From Sinorhizobium garamanticum (GTDB taxonomy: Bacteria > Pseudomonadota > Alphaproteobacteria > Rhizobiales > Rhizobiaceae), in NCBI RefSeq assembly GCF_029892065.1, contig NZ_CP120374.1, positions 248,001-312,000 of the forward strand: DNA of 64,000 nucleotides, read 5' to 3'. The translations under genes were made by a program, and so were the position numbers. Each line of letters begins with the position of its first letter. Positions within the stretch are counted from its first letter, which is position 1. Under the pieces are notes generated by a model that was not told the DNA's origin, ran no database searches, and saw only the letters and a program-made list of their open reading frames with translations. Shown in pieces: positions 8,137 through 17,022 of the stretch.

Positions 8137-9204
8137 TCAGCCCTTCACGCCGCCGATCGACATTTGCATGAGATAGCGCTGCGCGGCCATGTAAAGGATC
8201 AGACTCGGGACAAGGTAGAAGACGCCGACCGCAGAGACGACGCCATAGTCGACGCCCATGACATCATCGCGCACCCAGTACATGTAAAGGCTCATCGTCC
8301 AATTGCTGTTCCGGATCAGGAACGTGAACACGAAGATGTACTCTTCCCAGCCGCGGATGAAGGTAAAGACTGCGATGGCAAGGATACCGTTCCTCACCTG
8401 TGGCAGCACCACACTCACGAATGCCTGCCGCCGCGACGCGCCGTCGGTCAGCGCGCTCATCTCGATGTCCCACGGCACGGCATCGAAGAAGCCCTTCATG
8501 ATGAAAATCGCAAATGGCAGCTCGAAGGCGACAAGCACAATTATGACGCCGGAAAGCGTGTCGAGGAGCCCGATCCAGTAAAGCATCAGGAACATCGGCA
8601 CGATCAGTGTCAGCACGGGGAAGGCGTGGAGCACCAGGAGCGAGCGCAGCATCGAGGAGCGGCCGGGGAACTGGAAGCGCGACAAGTAATAGGCTGCCAG
8701 CGACGCGACGGTGACGACGATTGCCGTCTGCGCCCCGGCGATCAGGATCGAGTTGCCGAAGGCATGCCAGACGTTGGGAAACTGGACCGCTCCTTTGACT
8801 TCCCCGATCCGCGACCGCACGACCGAGGCGAAGTCTGGCTCCCACAGGAAGATGAAATTGCCGAGGTGCAGGTCGGGGCCGACCAGCAGCGCGAAGGCGA
8901 CGAGAGCAATCGCGGCGACTGCGGCAAAGCCGATCCACAGCTGGCGCCGGCTTTGCGCGAGCGCGGCCGTGAGCCAGAAGGCGACGACGGCGGGAATGAC
9001 CACGGCCATCGAGCGCCACAGAACCGCCGTGTCGGCAACGCCGGTCTTGGCCGAGAAGGCGATCGTGACGAGCCAGAAATAGGGGAGGATGATCGGAAGC
9101 GATACGGCCATCAGGAAGGCGTATAAGACGACCGCCTTGGTGCGCCGGGCGACACGCGCCCGCGCTGCCAATGCGTCCCAGTCGACCGTCGCCCGCGCGG
9201 CCAT
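8137..9204 (-). CDS. ABC transporter permease, MalG type, with enlarged periplasmic/membrane insert
   Basis: A 355-residue inner-membrane permease. The C-terminal two thirds carry the binding-protein-dependent transport domain; the EAA loop reads DIEMSALTDGASRRQAFVSV. MalG-type subunits are usually near 280 residues. Here about 75 extra residues follow the first membrane helix (roughly residues 45-120), adding two hydrophobic segments (VIPAVVAFWLTAALAQ and IGFAAVAAIALVAFALLVG). The start ATG at 9204 follows GAGGTG and sits just after the stop of the other permease; the frame is open further upstream but only as overlap with that gene. Confidence 0.88.
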   Translation of the reverse strand: MAARATVDWDALAARARVARRTKAVVLYAFLMAVSLPIILPYFWLVTIAFSAKTGVADTAVLWRSMAVVIPAVVAFWLTAALAQSRRQLWIGFAAVAAIALVAFALLVGPDLHLGNFIFLWEPDFASVVRSRIGEVKGAVQFPNVWHAFGNSILIAGAQTAIVVTVASLAAYYLSRFQFPGRSSMLRSLLVLHAFPVLTLIVPMFLMLYWIGLLDTLSGVIIVLVAFELPFAIFIMKGFFDAVPWDIEMSALTDGASRRQAFVSVVLPQVRNGILAIAVFTFIRGWEEYIFVFTFLIRNSNWTMSLYMYWVRDDVMGVDYGVVSAVGVFYLVPSLILYMAAQRYLMQMSIGGVKG

Positions 9205-9205
9205 C

Positions 9206-10159
9206 TCAATGCACCTCGATGCGCGGGCGCTGCAGCAGGCGCTCCATGTCGAAGAAGCGCCAGCCGATGAGGGCGACGACAACGCCGATGACGATGAGAA
9301 AAAGCGCCAGCGCGGCTCCGTATCCGTATTGGCCGCTCTCGAAGGCGCGACGATACACGTAGAGCGCATAGACGGTGGTGTCGTAAAAGGGACCGCCCTT
9401 AGTGAGAAGCAGGATGTATTCGAAGCTCACCAGCAGCGAGAGTGTCTGATAGATCGTGACGAAGCTGATCGGCCAACGCAGCGCCGGCAGGGTGATGAAG
9501 CGGACCTTGGCAAAGGTTCCGGCACCGTCCACCGCCGCGGCGTGGAACAGGTGCTCGGGGATCCCGCGGATCGCGGCGGTGAAGATAATCATGCCCATCG
9601 AAGCGCCGATGAAGCCGTTCGAGATGATGATGAGCGCAATCGGCGCCGAGGTCAGGAGGTCCAGCGGCGCGTCGAGGCCGAACGCCTGCATGAGCACCTG
9701 GTTTACGAGGCCGGCTTCCGTTGGGCTCACCGCCCACAGCCAGAGCAGGATGTAAAGAACCGACGGGCTCATCCGCGGTAGCAGCCACACACCCCGGAAG
9801 AAGCTGCCGGAAACATTTCTGATCGCGGTGGTGGTGATGGCGAGGATCAGGCCAAAGGTCACGTTGAAGATCGCCAGCGTGCCGAAGACGTAGATGAAGG
9901 TCAGCGCGATGACCTGCGACAAACGGCGATCGGTTCTAAAGACCTTCTCGTACTGCTCTGTGGTGAACTCGCTGATGCGTAGAGAACGGCTGAGGTCGGT
10001 AAACGACACTGCGATGTCGATGACCACTGGGACGACGAAGAAGAGGACTGTGAGGACGATCGCGGGACCGAGAAAGATCACGAAGTTCGTGCGCCTGCGG
10101 GCCGTTGACCCCGCACGGCCGCGTCGCTCGATCGTGAGTTCATCTGCTGTCGTCGTCAT
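9206..10159 (-). CDS. ABC transporter permease, MalF/UgpA type
   Basis: A 317-residue inner-membrane permease subunit with about six membrane helices, beginning with FVIFLGPAIVLTVLFFVVPV near residue 27. The EAA loop reads IPEHLFHAAAVDGAGTFAKV, with helices such as FVTIYQTLSLLVSFEYILLL around it. It pairs with the permease encoded immediately downstream. It lies between the binding-protein gene (75-base gap) and the second permease (1-base gap), as usual in carbohydrate ABC operons. Confidence 0.93.
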   Translation of the reverse strand: MTTTADELTIERRGRAGSTARRRTNFVIFLGPAIVLTVLFFVVPVVIDIAVSFTDLSRSLRISEFTTEQYEKVFRTDRRLSQVIALTFIYVFGTLAIFNVTFGLILAITTTAIRNVSGSFFRGVWLLPRMSPSVLYILLWLWAVSPTEAGLVNQVLMQAFGLDAPLDLLTSAPIALIIISNGFIGASMGMIIFTAAIRGIPEHLFHAAAVDGAGTFAKVRFITLPALRWPISFVTIYQTLSLLVSFEYILLLTKGGPFYDTTVYALYVYRRAFESGQYGYGAALALFLIVIGVVVALIGWRFFDMERLLQRPRIEVH

Positions 10160-10233
10160 CGTTCGTCTCGTACGCCGGACTTTACGACCGTCGACCCGGC
10201 GGGCCGGGCCGACGGCTGCGAGACCGATCGGAC

Positions 10234-11607
10234 CTATTTGACGGTCACGTCTTCGAGGGTGGCCGACGCCTCCTCGATGACGAAATCAGCCGCTTGCTCA
10301 GCCGAGAGCCGCCCGGATTCTATGCCTTGAATCCCGGCAAAGATGATGCCGTTGAGCTCGCCGAACTGCGAGTTGTTGGGCAGGAACTTGGTGATCTTGA
10401 GCAGTTCCGTTGCCCTGGCGAGCGGCCAAGCCTTGGCATAGCGCGGATCTTCGAGTTGCTCGGGTTTGATGCCGAGATGTGTCGTTGTGACCGCGTGATC
10501 AGTGTTGAGATCAACCGCTGAAGCGTGGCCAAGCAGGCGGACGGCGAGTTCCGGCTCCTTCGTGTCGGCCGCAATGGCATAAACGATCGGATGGGTCAGA
10601 CTGACCGGCGCACCGCCCTTCTGGGGTGCCGGCCCGGTGATCCAGCCCCAATCCGCAAAGAAAGCCTTCTCGTCCTGCGGCAGCCCGTAGGTCGGGAACG
10701 CGACGCTGCCGAGGTCCCAGATGCCGTACATCCAGAATGCGGCGTTGCCGGTGTAGAATTCCTTGCGCAGCGCATCGAATTCCATCGCCGTGTTGTTGGC
10801 CGGGATGACCTTTTCCTTCACCCCGCGCTCGAACCAACCGAAGGCGGCAGCGAGCTTGTCGCGCTCAAGGAGCAGCTTGCCAGTTGCCGGATCGATGAAG
10901 TCGTTGCCGTAAGTGTTGAAGACCATGATGTAGTCCGGGCCCTTGTTCGGCCGGTGAAGCACGCCGTATTGTGCTTTTGTCTTGTCGACGACCTGCTTGG
11001 CGATCTCCAGCACCTCATCCATCGTCAGGTCGCCCGACAAGGCCCGCTCCGGCATGGCGTCGACGAAGGCAGCGTCGTAGCCGGCCTCGCGCAGGAGCTT
11101 CTTGTTGTAGAAGAACATTCTCGCCTCGGCATCCTGCGGAATAGCGTAGGTGCCATCGGGACATTTCGCCGATGACCAGAGCGAAGGGAAGATCGTGCCG
11201 AAATGCTGAGGGTATTTCGCGATATAGTCATCGAGCTTGAGAACGAAGCCATCCTCCTGGAAGGCGCAGATCCATTCGTGCGCGGCGATGAATATATCGG
11301 GGCCTTCTCCGATGCCGAATACCTTGAGAAGCTGTAGTGCATCGTCGTCGAAACCCTTGGCGGGGCTCTCGCGCACGGCAACCTCGACGCGCTTGGGGGA
11401 GCCCTCGGCCTCAAGCTCCTTGTTCAACCGCTCGGCAGCCTTGACCACATTGCCCGGGCGCAGCGGCCCTGATGGATCCTGGCGCGACCAGAGCTCAAGC
11501 TTCACGGTTTCTTGCGCCAACAGAGGCGTTGCTGCAAGGAAGGCCGCACTGCCGGCCGCCAATGCCGCACTCAGAAGCGCAGCAGTTCCGATTTTCCAGT
11601 GAATCAT
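10234..11607 (-). CDS. ABC transporter extracellular solute-binding protein (family 1)
   Basis: A 457-residue periplasmic binding protein and first gene of the operon running leftward to the phosphodiesterase at 6156. The start ATG (MIHWKIGTAALLSAALAAGS) follows GGGAGG by about 7 bases. The signal peptide ends near LLAQETVKLELW. The mature part is family 1: it carries a DIFIAAHEWICAFQEDGFVL domain-crossing region and a FWMYGIWDLGS ligand-cleft segment. The ligand is not determinable, but a GDPD-type enzyme in the operon and a second one opposite suggest a glycerophosphodiester or glycosyl-glycerol compound. Probably controlled by the divergent LacI-type protein. Confidence 0.93.
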   Translation of the reverse strand: MIHWKIGTAALLSAALAAGSAAFLAATPLLAQETVKLELWSRQDPSGPLRPGNVVKAAERLNKELEAEGSPKRVEVAVRESPAKGFDDDALQLLKVFGIGEGPDIFIAAHEWICAFQEDGFVLKLDDYIAKYPQHFGTIFPSLWSSAKCPDGTYAIPQDAEARMFFYNKKLLREAGYDAAFVDAMPERALSGDLTMDEVLEIAKQVVDKTKAQYGVLHRPNKGPDYIMVFNTYGNDFIDPATGKLLLERDKLAAAFGWFERGVKEKVIPANNTAMEFDALRKEFYTGNAAFWMYGIWDLGSVAFPTYGLPQDEKAFFADWGWITGPAPQKGGAPVSLTHPIVYAIAADTKEPELAVRLLGHASAVDLNTDHAVTTTHLGIKPEQLEDPRYAKAWPLARATELLKITKFLPNNSQFGELNGIIFAGIQGIESGRLSAEQAADFVIEEASATLEDVTVK

Positions 11608-11625
11608 CTGATTTCCTCCCAGCCG

Positions 11626-11674
11626 CGACACGCTTGCATCGTGTCGTCATTGATTGTTGCAATGCTGTGCAACA
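11626..11674. promoter_or_regulatory. Two inverted-repeat operators between binding-protein and lacI genes
   Basis: Two palindromes lie in the roughly 110-base divergent promoter region. One has arms CGACACG (11626-11632) and CGTGTCG (11640-11646). The other is TGTTGCAATGCTGTGCAACA (11655-11674), with 7-base perfect arms. Placement between a LacI gene and its likely target makes them candidate operators. Confidence 0.6.
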
Positions 11675-11718
11675 CGATTATGAATGCGCTTTGGGGAATG
11701 TCCAGCGGAGTCGCACGG

Positions 11719-12762
11719 GTGTCGGATACCAGAGACAGCAACCAGGGCCGCTTTGTGAGCGCCCACGCAGTCGCTGAGCGTGCCGGTGTGTCCCGGTCGG
11801 CGGTTTCGCGGGCCTTCACGCCTGGCGCAAGCATCGCGCCAGCAACGCTGGCGCGGGTGCACGAGGCAGCCGCAGCGCTCGGATATCAGGTCAACGATCT
11901 CGCGCGCGGGCTCCTCGCCAATCGGAGCCGGCTGGTCGGACTCGTGACCTCCGACGCCGATACTCCATTCCGGGCCCAGATGATTGCGGCCCTCTCGCAC
12001 GCCTTGATCGAGCGCGGCAACGTGCCGGCGATCATCAGCATCGGCCCCACTGCGGACGACGTCGCGAATGCAACCCGGCAGTTGCTGCGCTATCGAGCGG
12101 AGGCGACCGTCTTTCTCTCGGGTTCGCCGCCGACCAGTCTTGTCGAGCTAACGCGGCGAAATGGACAGCCGCTGATCCTGATCAATCGGGCCGAGACCGG
12201 CCTCGACAGCGTCCATTGTGAAGACAGGGACGGAGCGCAGCAAGCCTTCGAGGCCCTGCGCCTCGCGGGAGCCTCCCGTTTCGCCGTGGTCAACAGGGTA
12301 AACCCGAGCCCGTGCCTCTCCGCCCGCGAGCACGCCTTCACGCAATTTGCCACGGCGTCCGGGTTCGAGGCGAAGATCGTTCGGGCGGGTCTTGCCGACT
12401 ATGACGGCGGGCAAGAGGCGGCGCGACAGCTGCTGGCGAGCGGGACGGCGCCTGACGCGGTCTTCTGTGTGAATGATCTCATGGCCTTCGGAACGCTCGA
12501 CTACTTTCGTGGAGCGGGCTTGCGCGTGCCCGACGACGTTTCAGTCATCGGCTTTGACGATGTGCCCATGGCCGCATGGTCTTCCTACCGTCTGACCACT
12601 CTGCGGCAGGATCCCCGGCGAATTGCCCGGGATGTCGTATCGATACTCGACCGGCGGCTCGCCGATCCTGACTCGCCGCCGATTTCGGCCTACGTGCCGG
12701 TTGAGCTCATTGTTCGTGAAACAGTCAGAGCGCACGGTCGAGAAGTCGCGCTGTCACGGTAG
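11719..12762 (+). CDS. LacI/GalR-family transcriptional regulator
   Basis: About 347 residues. The helix-turn-helix reads FVSAHAVAERAGVSRSAVSR, then a hinge (LARGLLANRSR) and an effector-binding domain with VFCVNDLMAFGTLDYF and VPDDVSVIGFDDVPMA. The preferred start is GTG at 11719, 8 bases after GCGGAG, giving MSDTRDSNQGRF; an ATG at 11698 in the same frame is possible. Divergent from the transporter operon and upstream of a phosphodiesterase and a sulfatase gene, so it probably couples uptake and breakdown of one substrate class. The effector is unknown. Confidence 0.9.
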   Translation: MSDTRDSNQGRFVSAHAVAERAGVSRSAVSRAFTPGASIAPATLARVHEAAAALGYQVNDLARGLLANRSRLVGLVTSDADTPFRAQMIAALSHALIERGNVPAIISIGPTADDVANATRQLLRYRAEATVFLSGSPPTSLVELTRRNGQPLILINRAETGLDSVHCEDRDGAQQAFEALRLAGASRFAVVNRVNPSPCLSAREHAFTQFATASGFEAKIVRAGLADYDGGQEAARQLLASGTAPDAVFCVNDLMAFGTLDYFRGAGLRVPDDVSVIGFDDVPMAAWSSYRLTTLRQDPRRIARDVVSILDRRLADPDSPPISAYVPVELIVRETVRAHGREVALSR

Positions 12763-12775
12763 AGGATCAAATCGA

Positions 12776-13585
12776 ATGGCCTTCAGCTTCCTTGCTCGCG
12801 AAATGGGACGTGTCCATGTCTGCGGCCACCGCGGCTACAGCCTCCATTACCCGGAAAATACCTTGCCGGCATTGAAGGCGGCAAAGGCAGCAGGGGCGAC
12901 CACGGTCGAGGTCGACGTGGTACTGACCGCAGACGGTGAGCCGATCATCCTGCACGACTTGACTGTCGACAGGACGACAAACGGACACGGCTTTGCGGCA
13001 GACCTCAGCCTCGAGCAGACCCGCAGATTGGACGCAGGGGCCCGGTTTCATCCCGCTTTCGCCGGAACGCAGATACCGACCGTGGCGGAGGCGCTCGATT
13101 GGGCGAGGGCGGACGACATGGGTATTGTGCTCGAGATCAAGGAGGCGGAGCGCCCGGACCTTGCCGTCGATCAGGTGGCAGCCTTGCTGCGATCGACGGG
13201 CACCCTCGACCGGGTCATCATCATCGGCTTCGACCATGTGGTGCTTAAGCGTGCGGTCGAGCGCCATCCGGATCTCAGGACCGAAGCCATCACCCACGCT
13301 CGCCACGCCGACCTCGTCGGGGTTTTGAAGGCGTGCAGGGCGAACTCGGTTTCGATCGAGCTCGACATGTTCCACCCCGACGATGCGAAGGCATTGCATG
13401 AAGCAGGCTTCAGCAACCGCGTACACGTGCCTCGCCCTGCCGTGCTCGCCGAGTATTGGCGTGGGGGACGTGACCCCCTGCCGGAGCTCGTGCAATGGAT
13501 CGCCGACGGCATCATCGACACGATCTCGGGTGACGACGTACCGTTCATCGCCATGCTCGTCAAACGCGCCGGCCGCGTCGGCTAA
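12776..13585 (+). CDS. Glycerophosphodiester phosphodiesterase
   Basis: A 269-residue cytoplasmic enzyme with the full GDPD signature: H18-R19-G20, E27-N28-T, E45-x-D47 and H60-D61, then the metal-ligand strand VLEIKEAE. It hydrolyses deacylated phospholipid headgroups to glycerol 3-phosphate plus alcohol. Unlike the paralogue at 6156, its active site is canonical. It starts 13 bases after the lacI stop, with an AGAGGA ribosome site, so the two are probably co-transcribed. The start used here is where family similarity begins; the frame is open upstream through the lacI gene. Confidence 0.9.
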   Translation: MAFSFLAREMGRVHVCGHRGYSLHYPENTLPALKAAKAAGATTVEVDVVLTADGEPIILHDLTVDRTTNGHGFAADLSLEQTRRLDAGARFHPAFAGTQIPTVAEALDWARADDMGIVLEIKEAERPDLAVDQVAALLRSTGTLDRVIIIGFDHVVLKRAVERHPDLRTEAITHARHADLVGVLKACRANSVSIELDMFHPDDAKALHEAGFSNRVHVPRPAVLAEYWRGGRDPLPELVQWIADGIIDTISGDDVPFIAMLVKRAGRVG

Positions 13586-13633
13586 AGCCTCTTCGAGGTA
13601 TCTGAGACATCGCGGCAGGTGAGGGGACCCCTC

Positions 13634-13680
13634 CTACAGCGCCGCGCGTCTTTTGAGATGCGCAAAGGTCGCTGCAGTAG
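13634..13680. repeat. Palindromic intergenic element
   Basis: A nested imperfect hairpin. Outer arms are TACAGCG and CGCTGCAGTA, inner arms GCGCGTC and GATGCGC around a TTTTGA loop. Its form resembles the short palindromic elements scattered through rhizobial intergenic regions. It may also act as a terminator for the lacI-phosphodiesterase unit. The rest of the 280-base gap to 13868 shows nothing recognisable. Confidence 0.45.
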
Positions 13681-13867
13681 TGCTCGGGGCCGGTACAATC
13701 CAGTTGCGGCCGCGCTATCTTCCGCAAAATGGGTGCCGTCGCCTTTTTGAACGGCCGCCGATCAGGCGGGCGGCGAAATGGAAGCCGCGCGCCTGCGTCT
13801 GCTTCTGGTCGAAGCGCTCAAACGACAAGCTGCAATGCAGCTCTGAATGAGGGACAGCGGAAACACG

Positions 13868-15385
13868 ATGAAGGCCGTCTTCGTACTCTTTGACTCGCTC
13901 AACCGCCACGTGCTCGCCCCATACGGGGGACAGCGGGTACCGACGCCTAATTTTTCCCGACTGGCCGAGCGCACCGCAACGTTCGAGCGCCACTATGTCG
14001 GCAGCCTGCCCTGCATGCCGGCGCGTCGCGACCTGCAGACCGGGCGCCTCAGCTTTCTCCACAGGAGCTGGGGGCCGCTTGAGCCGTTCGACAATTCCTT
14101 TCCCGAGCTTTTGCGCAAGGCCGGCTCATACAGCCACCTCGTCACCGACCACTTCCACTATTTCGAGGACGGTGGCGCCACTTATCACACCCGGTACGAC
14201 AGCTACGAGTTCATTCGCGGGCAGGAGGGCGACCCCTGGAAAGCGATGGTGCAGCCACCCTGGGAGCGCCTGCGCCAGATGTATCATGAGCGGCAATTCA
14301 GCCAGTCGGCACGCGACAAGTTTCGCCGCAACATCGTCAACCGCGAGTTCATCAAGGACGAGAGCGAGTTCCCGTCGGTGCGCTGCTTCGCCGCCGGACT
14401 GGAGTTCCTCGAGCGGAACCGGACCGCGGACAATTGGCTTCTTCAGATCGAGACGTTCGACCCGCATGAACCCTTTACCGCGCCGGAGCGGTTTCGCGAG
14501 GCATTCACGACGGGTTGGAACGGTCCGGTTCGAGACTGGCCGCGCTACGGCCGCGTCGACGAGCTTCCCGAAGAGTGCGAGGAACTGCGCGCCAACTACT
14601 ACGCCCTCGTTGCGCTTTGCGATTTCCTCATCGGGCAGCTTCTCGATTATTTCGATCAGCACGACCTTTGGAGCGACACCGCACTTGTTGTCACCACCGA
14701 TCACGGCTTTCTTCTCGGCGAGCACGATTTCTGGGCGAAGAACCGGATGAACATGTACGAGGAGATCGTGCACATCCCGCTCTTCCTCTACGAGCCGTGC
14801 CGGCCGGGCAGCGCCGGCGTCCGCCGGTCGGCTCTGACCCAGACCATCGATCTCGCGCCGACCTTCCTCGATCTGTTCAACACGCCGGCCGTTGCCGAGA
14901 TGGAGGGGCATTCGCTCCTGCCGCTGCTCGACGCCGATCGCTCGCTGCGGGCGGGCGCACTGTTCGGCTATTTCGGCGGTGCGATTAATGTGACGGACGG
15001 ACGCTACACCTATCATCGCTTCCCGCCCGATCCTCGCTCCCAGGAGCTTTATCAATACACGCTGATGCCGACGCACATCTGGGAGCCGTTCACGCCGGAG
15101 GAACTGGCCGGAGCCACGCTCGCACAACCGTTGCCGTTCACGAAGGGAGCGCCGGTCCTCAAGATACCGGTGATCGAGCGGTCGCCGATGTTCGACAACT
15201 ACGGTCCCGGCGCGCTCCTTGAGAGTGAAACCCGGCTCTTCGATCTGGCTGATGATCCAGGACAGAATACGCCGCTTGTCTCCCCGGAGATCGAGGAGGC
15301 AATGACCCGTCTCATGCAGGATCTGATGCGCGGCAATAATGCTCCGCCAGAAGCCTACGCGCGTGTTGGGATCGAGGCTGAGTAA
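13868..15385 (+). CDS. Sulfatase-family hydrolase (formylglycine type)
   Basis: A 505-residue hydrolase of the alkaline phosphatase/sulfatase superfamily. The N-terminus MKAVFVLFDSLNRHVLAPYG supplies the metal-binding Asp near residue 9. C49-M-P-A-R53 (in GSLPCMPARRDLQTGR) is the C-x-P-x-R signature in which Cys becomes formylglycine. TTDHGFLLGEHDFWAKN is the second metal site. No signal peptide is seen, so it is cytoplasmic and likely desulfates or dephosphonates an imported compound. It could be an arylsulfatase-like or phosphonate/phosphodiester hydrolase; substrate not readable. An in-frame ATG seven codons upstream is possible, but homology begins here. Confidence 0.87.
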   Translation: MKAVFVLFDSLNRHVLAPYGGQRVPTPNFSRLAERTATFERHYVGSLPCMPARRDLQTGRLSFLHRSWGPLEPFDNSFPELLRKAGSYSHLVTDHFHYFEDGGATYHTRYDSYEFIRGQEGDPWKAMVQPPWERLRQMYHERQFSQSARDKFRRNIVNREFIKDESEFPSVRCFAAGLEFLERNRTADNWLLQIETFDPHEPFTAPERFREAFTTGWNGPVRDWPRYGRVDELPEECEELRANYYALVALCDFLIGQLLDYFDQHDLWSDTALVVTTDHGFLLGEHDFWAKNRMNMYEEIVHIPLFLYEPCRPGSAGVRRSALTQTIDLAPTFLDLFNTPAVAEMEGHSLLPLLDADRSLRAGALFGYFGGAINVTDGRYTYHRFPPDPRSQELYQYTLMPTHIWEPFTPEELAGATLAQPLPFTKGAPVLKIPVIERSPMFDNYGPGALLESETRLFDLADDPGQNTPLVSPEIEEAMTRLMQDLMRGNNAPPEAYARVGIEAE

Positions 15386-15524
15386 TGCAACCCCGCTAGT
15401 TAGATCTGCCGTTTGTCCATCGATTGACCAATTCGGCGTCGTCAGAGCGACGATCATGTTTCGTACTTCGACGGTCGCACGATGCATCAGAGCGGACTTC
15501 GCGCGGCGAGTGGTGGCGCCTCGC

Positions 15525-15718
15525 GTAGTTGGAGGCCGACGGTCGGCCGCGCGCCTTGTGCCGGATCGCCGCGGCGCCATGCTGCTCGAAGACATCGAGC
15601 ACCGGCGCACCTGGCGCGTGCTTAGCGCGAGACGTGGGCTGCAGACACGATCGTCGACGACCGCCGACAAAATCTCGATCCGCTGCAGATCGCGCTCGCT
15701 CATCGCAATCAGTCCCAT
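15525..15718 (-). pseudogene. Degraded ISNCY-type transposase N-terminus
   Basis: The start MGLIAMSERDLQRIEILSAV and a following LALSTRQVRR read like the helix-turn-helix start of ISNCY-type transposases. Homology then jumps to another frame (VFEQHGAAAIRHKARGRPSAS) and fades. At least one frameshift and the loss of the whole catalytic part make it non-functional. It lies next to IS-end-like repeats at 15757-15797 and to the IS30 copy. Confidence 0.6.
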
Positions 15719-15756
15719 CCGCAATCTCCGGCGTCATTGAAAACGCGGGGAGCGTG

Positions 15757-15797
15757 ACATTCTTACTTTGCAGGATCAGGACACTCTAACTTTGCGG
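15757..15797. repeat. Direct repeat at end of the IS remnant
   Basis: Two 17-base copies of ACAYTCTWACTTTGCRG (15757-15773 and 15781-15797) with a 24-base period. Such repeated ACTTTGC strings are typical of the outer ends of this transposon type, so this is probably the surviving terminus of the element whose transposase is degraded at 15525-15718. Confidence 0.5.
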
Positions 15798-15802
15798 TGG
15801 AG

Positions 15803-16906
15803 AATCTAATCCAAGTGCAACAATGACGAGTGGAGGGTAGGGGATTACCCGCAATCGCGCAAATGGGCCATGAAGACCTCGGCGGGCGTGCGGTAACCAA
15901 GGCACTTCCTGGGCAGTGAATTGAGATGGTGGGCGAGGGCGACCAGTTGCGGCTGGCTGACGGCGGACAGGTCCGTATCGCTCGGCACAAAGCGACGGAT
16001 GCGCTTGTTGGTGTTCTCGACCGCGCCTTTCTGCCACGGTGAATTCGGATCGCAAAACCAGCTCCTGGCGCCGAGTCCATCTTCCAAAGCCTTGAAACCG
16101 CGAAACTCGGTACCACGGTCGAAGGTGAAGCTCTGCCGGGCAAAGGCGGGTAGCGGTGAGAAGGCATCGATGATCTTGTCGATGAGCGGACGAGAGTGAC
16201 GGCTGCCATTCTTGATCATCACCGTGTAGCGGCTCTTGCGCTCGACCAGCGAGGTGACATTGGCTTCACCAAGGTCGCGCCGGAAGATCAGGAGATCACC
16301 CTCCCAGTGGCCGAACTGAGAGCGATCGGCAATGAAATCAGGGCGTTGGCTGATCCTGCAGTCCAACGGGATCGAGCCGTCACGGGGTTTGCGGGAGCGG
16401 CGTGGGCGGCGCTTACGACGGCCTTCCGGCAGATGCTGATAGAGCTCCAGCGCATAATCTTCCTTGCTATAGATGAAGCGATAGATCGTCTCGGTGCAGA
16501 CGCGGACGGCGCTCACACCATCGGCAAGCAGACGGCCGGCGATCTGCTCCGGCGACCAAAGTGCCTTCAGCTGCTCGATGACCAGTTCGCGTAATTGCGC
16601 GTGGCGGCTGAGCTTGCGCAGCCGTCGCCGACGCTCCTTCGAGATGTCGTTGGCGATACCGCTGTAATAGCCGCTGTATTCCGGAAACTCGGCATCATGA
16701 AAGGTATTGCGCTTCAGTTCACGATAGATCGTCGATCGATGCCGACCGAGTTGGCGGGCGATCTCAGCAATCGGCACCTTGCGTTCGAGAAGCTGATGCA
16801 CGCGTCGGCGATCGGGAAGGGTGAGCTGCAAATAGCACTGCGACATCCAAAAATCTCCAGGGCGAAGCCTTTGTTTTTATTGGCATGTCGCACTTGGAAA
16901 TAGAAT
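15803..16906 (-). mobile_element. IS30-family insertion sequence
   Basis: An element of about 1.1 kb with a single transposase gene. Imperfect terminal inverted repeats share CCAAGTGC: left TCTAATCCAAGTGCAACA (around 15805-15822), right, as reverse complement, TCTATTTCCAAGTGCGACA (around 16887-16905). Exact ends and target duplication were not resolved by eye. It sits between the ISNCY remnant and the metallo-beta-lactamase-fold stub, at the left border of the siderophore island. Confidence 0.75.
15845..16846 (-). CDS. IS30-family transposase
   Basis: A 333-residue DDE transposase. The N-terminal helix-turn-helix (RRRVHQLLERKVPIAEIARQ, then LGRHRSTIYRELKRN) recognises the inverted repeats. 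The catalytic triad lies in GHWEGDLLIF, TFDRGTEFRGF and WQKGAVENTNKRIRR. The C-terminal CLGYRTPAEVF motif is the IS30 hallmark. It is full length with no stop or frameshift, so it may be active. Confidence 0.95.
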   Translation of the reverse strand: MSQCYLQLTLPDRRRVHQLLERKVPIAEIARQLGRHRSTIYRELKRNTFHDAEFPEYSGYYSGIANDISKERRRRLRKLSRHAQLRELVIEQLKALWSPEQIAGRLLADGVSAVRVCTETIYRFIYSKEDYALELYQHLPEGRRKRRPRRSRKPRDGSIPLDCRISQRPDFIADRSQFGHWEGDLLIFRRDLGEANVTSLVERKSRYTVMIKNGSRHSRPLIDKIIDAFSPLPAFARQSFTFDRGTEFRGFKALEDGLGARSWFCDPNSPWQKGAVENTNKRIRRFVPSDTDLSAVSQPQLVALAHHLNSLPRKCLGYRTPAEVFMAHLRDCG

Positions 16907-17022
16907 GTACCCGGCTACATACAATTATCGCATAAGCTTAATTATGGAACTCAACCACACAGCCTCGAATTCACCGAATCCTGCGAAATCAACGCTTTGG
17001 AGCCGCATGCTAACGTCGGATG

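Noticed and set aside
14126..15724. Long minus-strand frame that begins with the ISNCY transposase start
   Set aside because: Only its first 30 or so residues are transposase-like; the remainder is antisense to the sulfatase gene, so it is not one gene.
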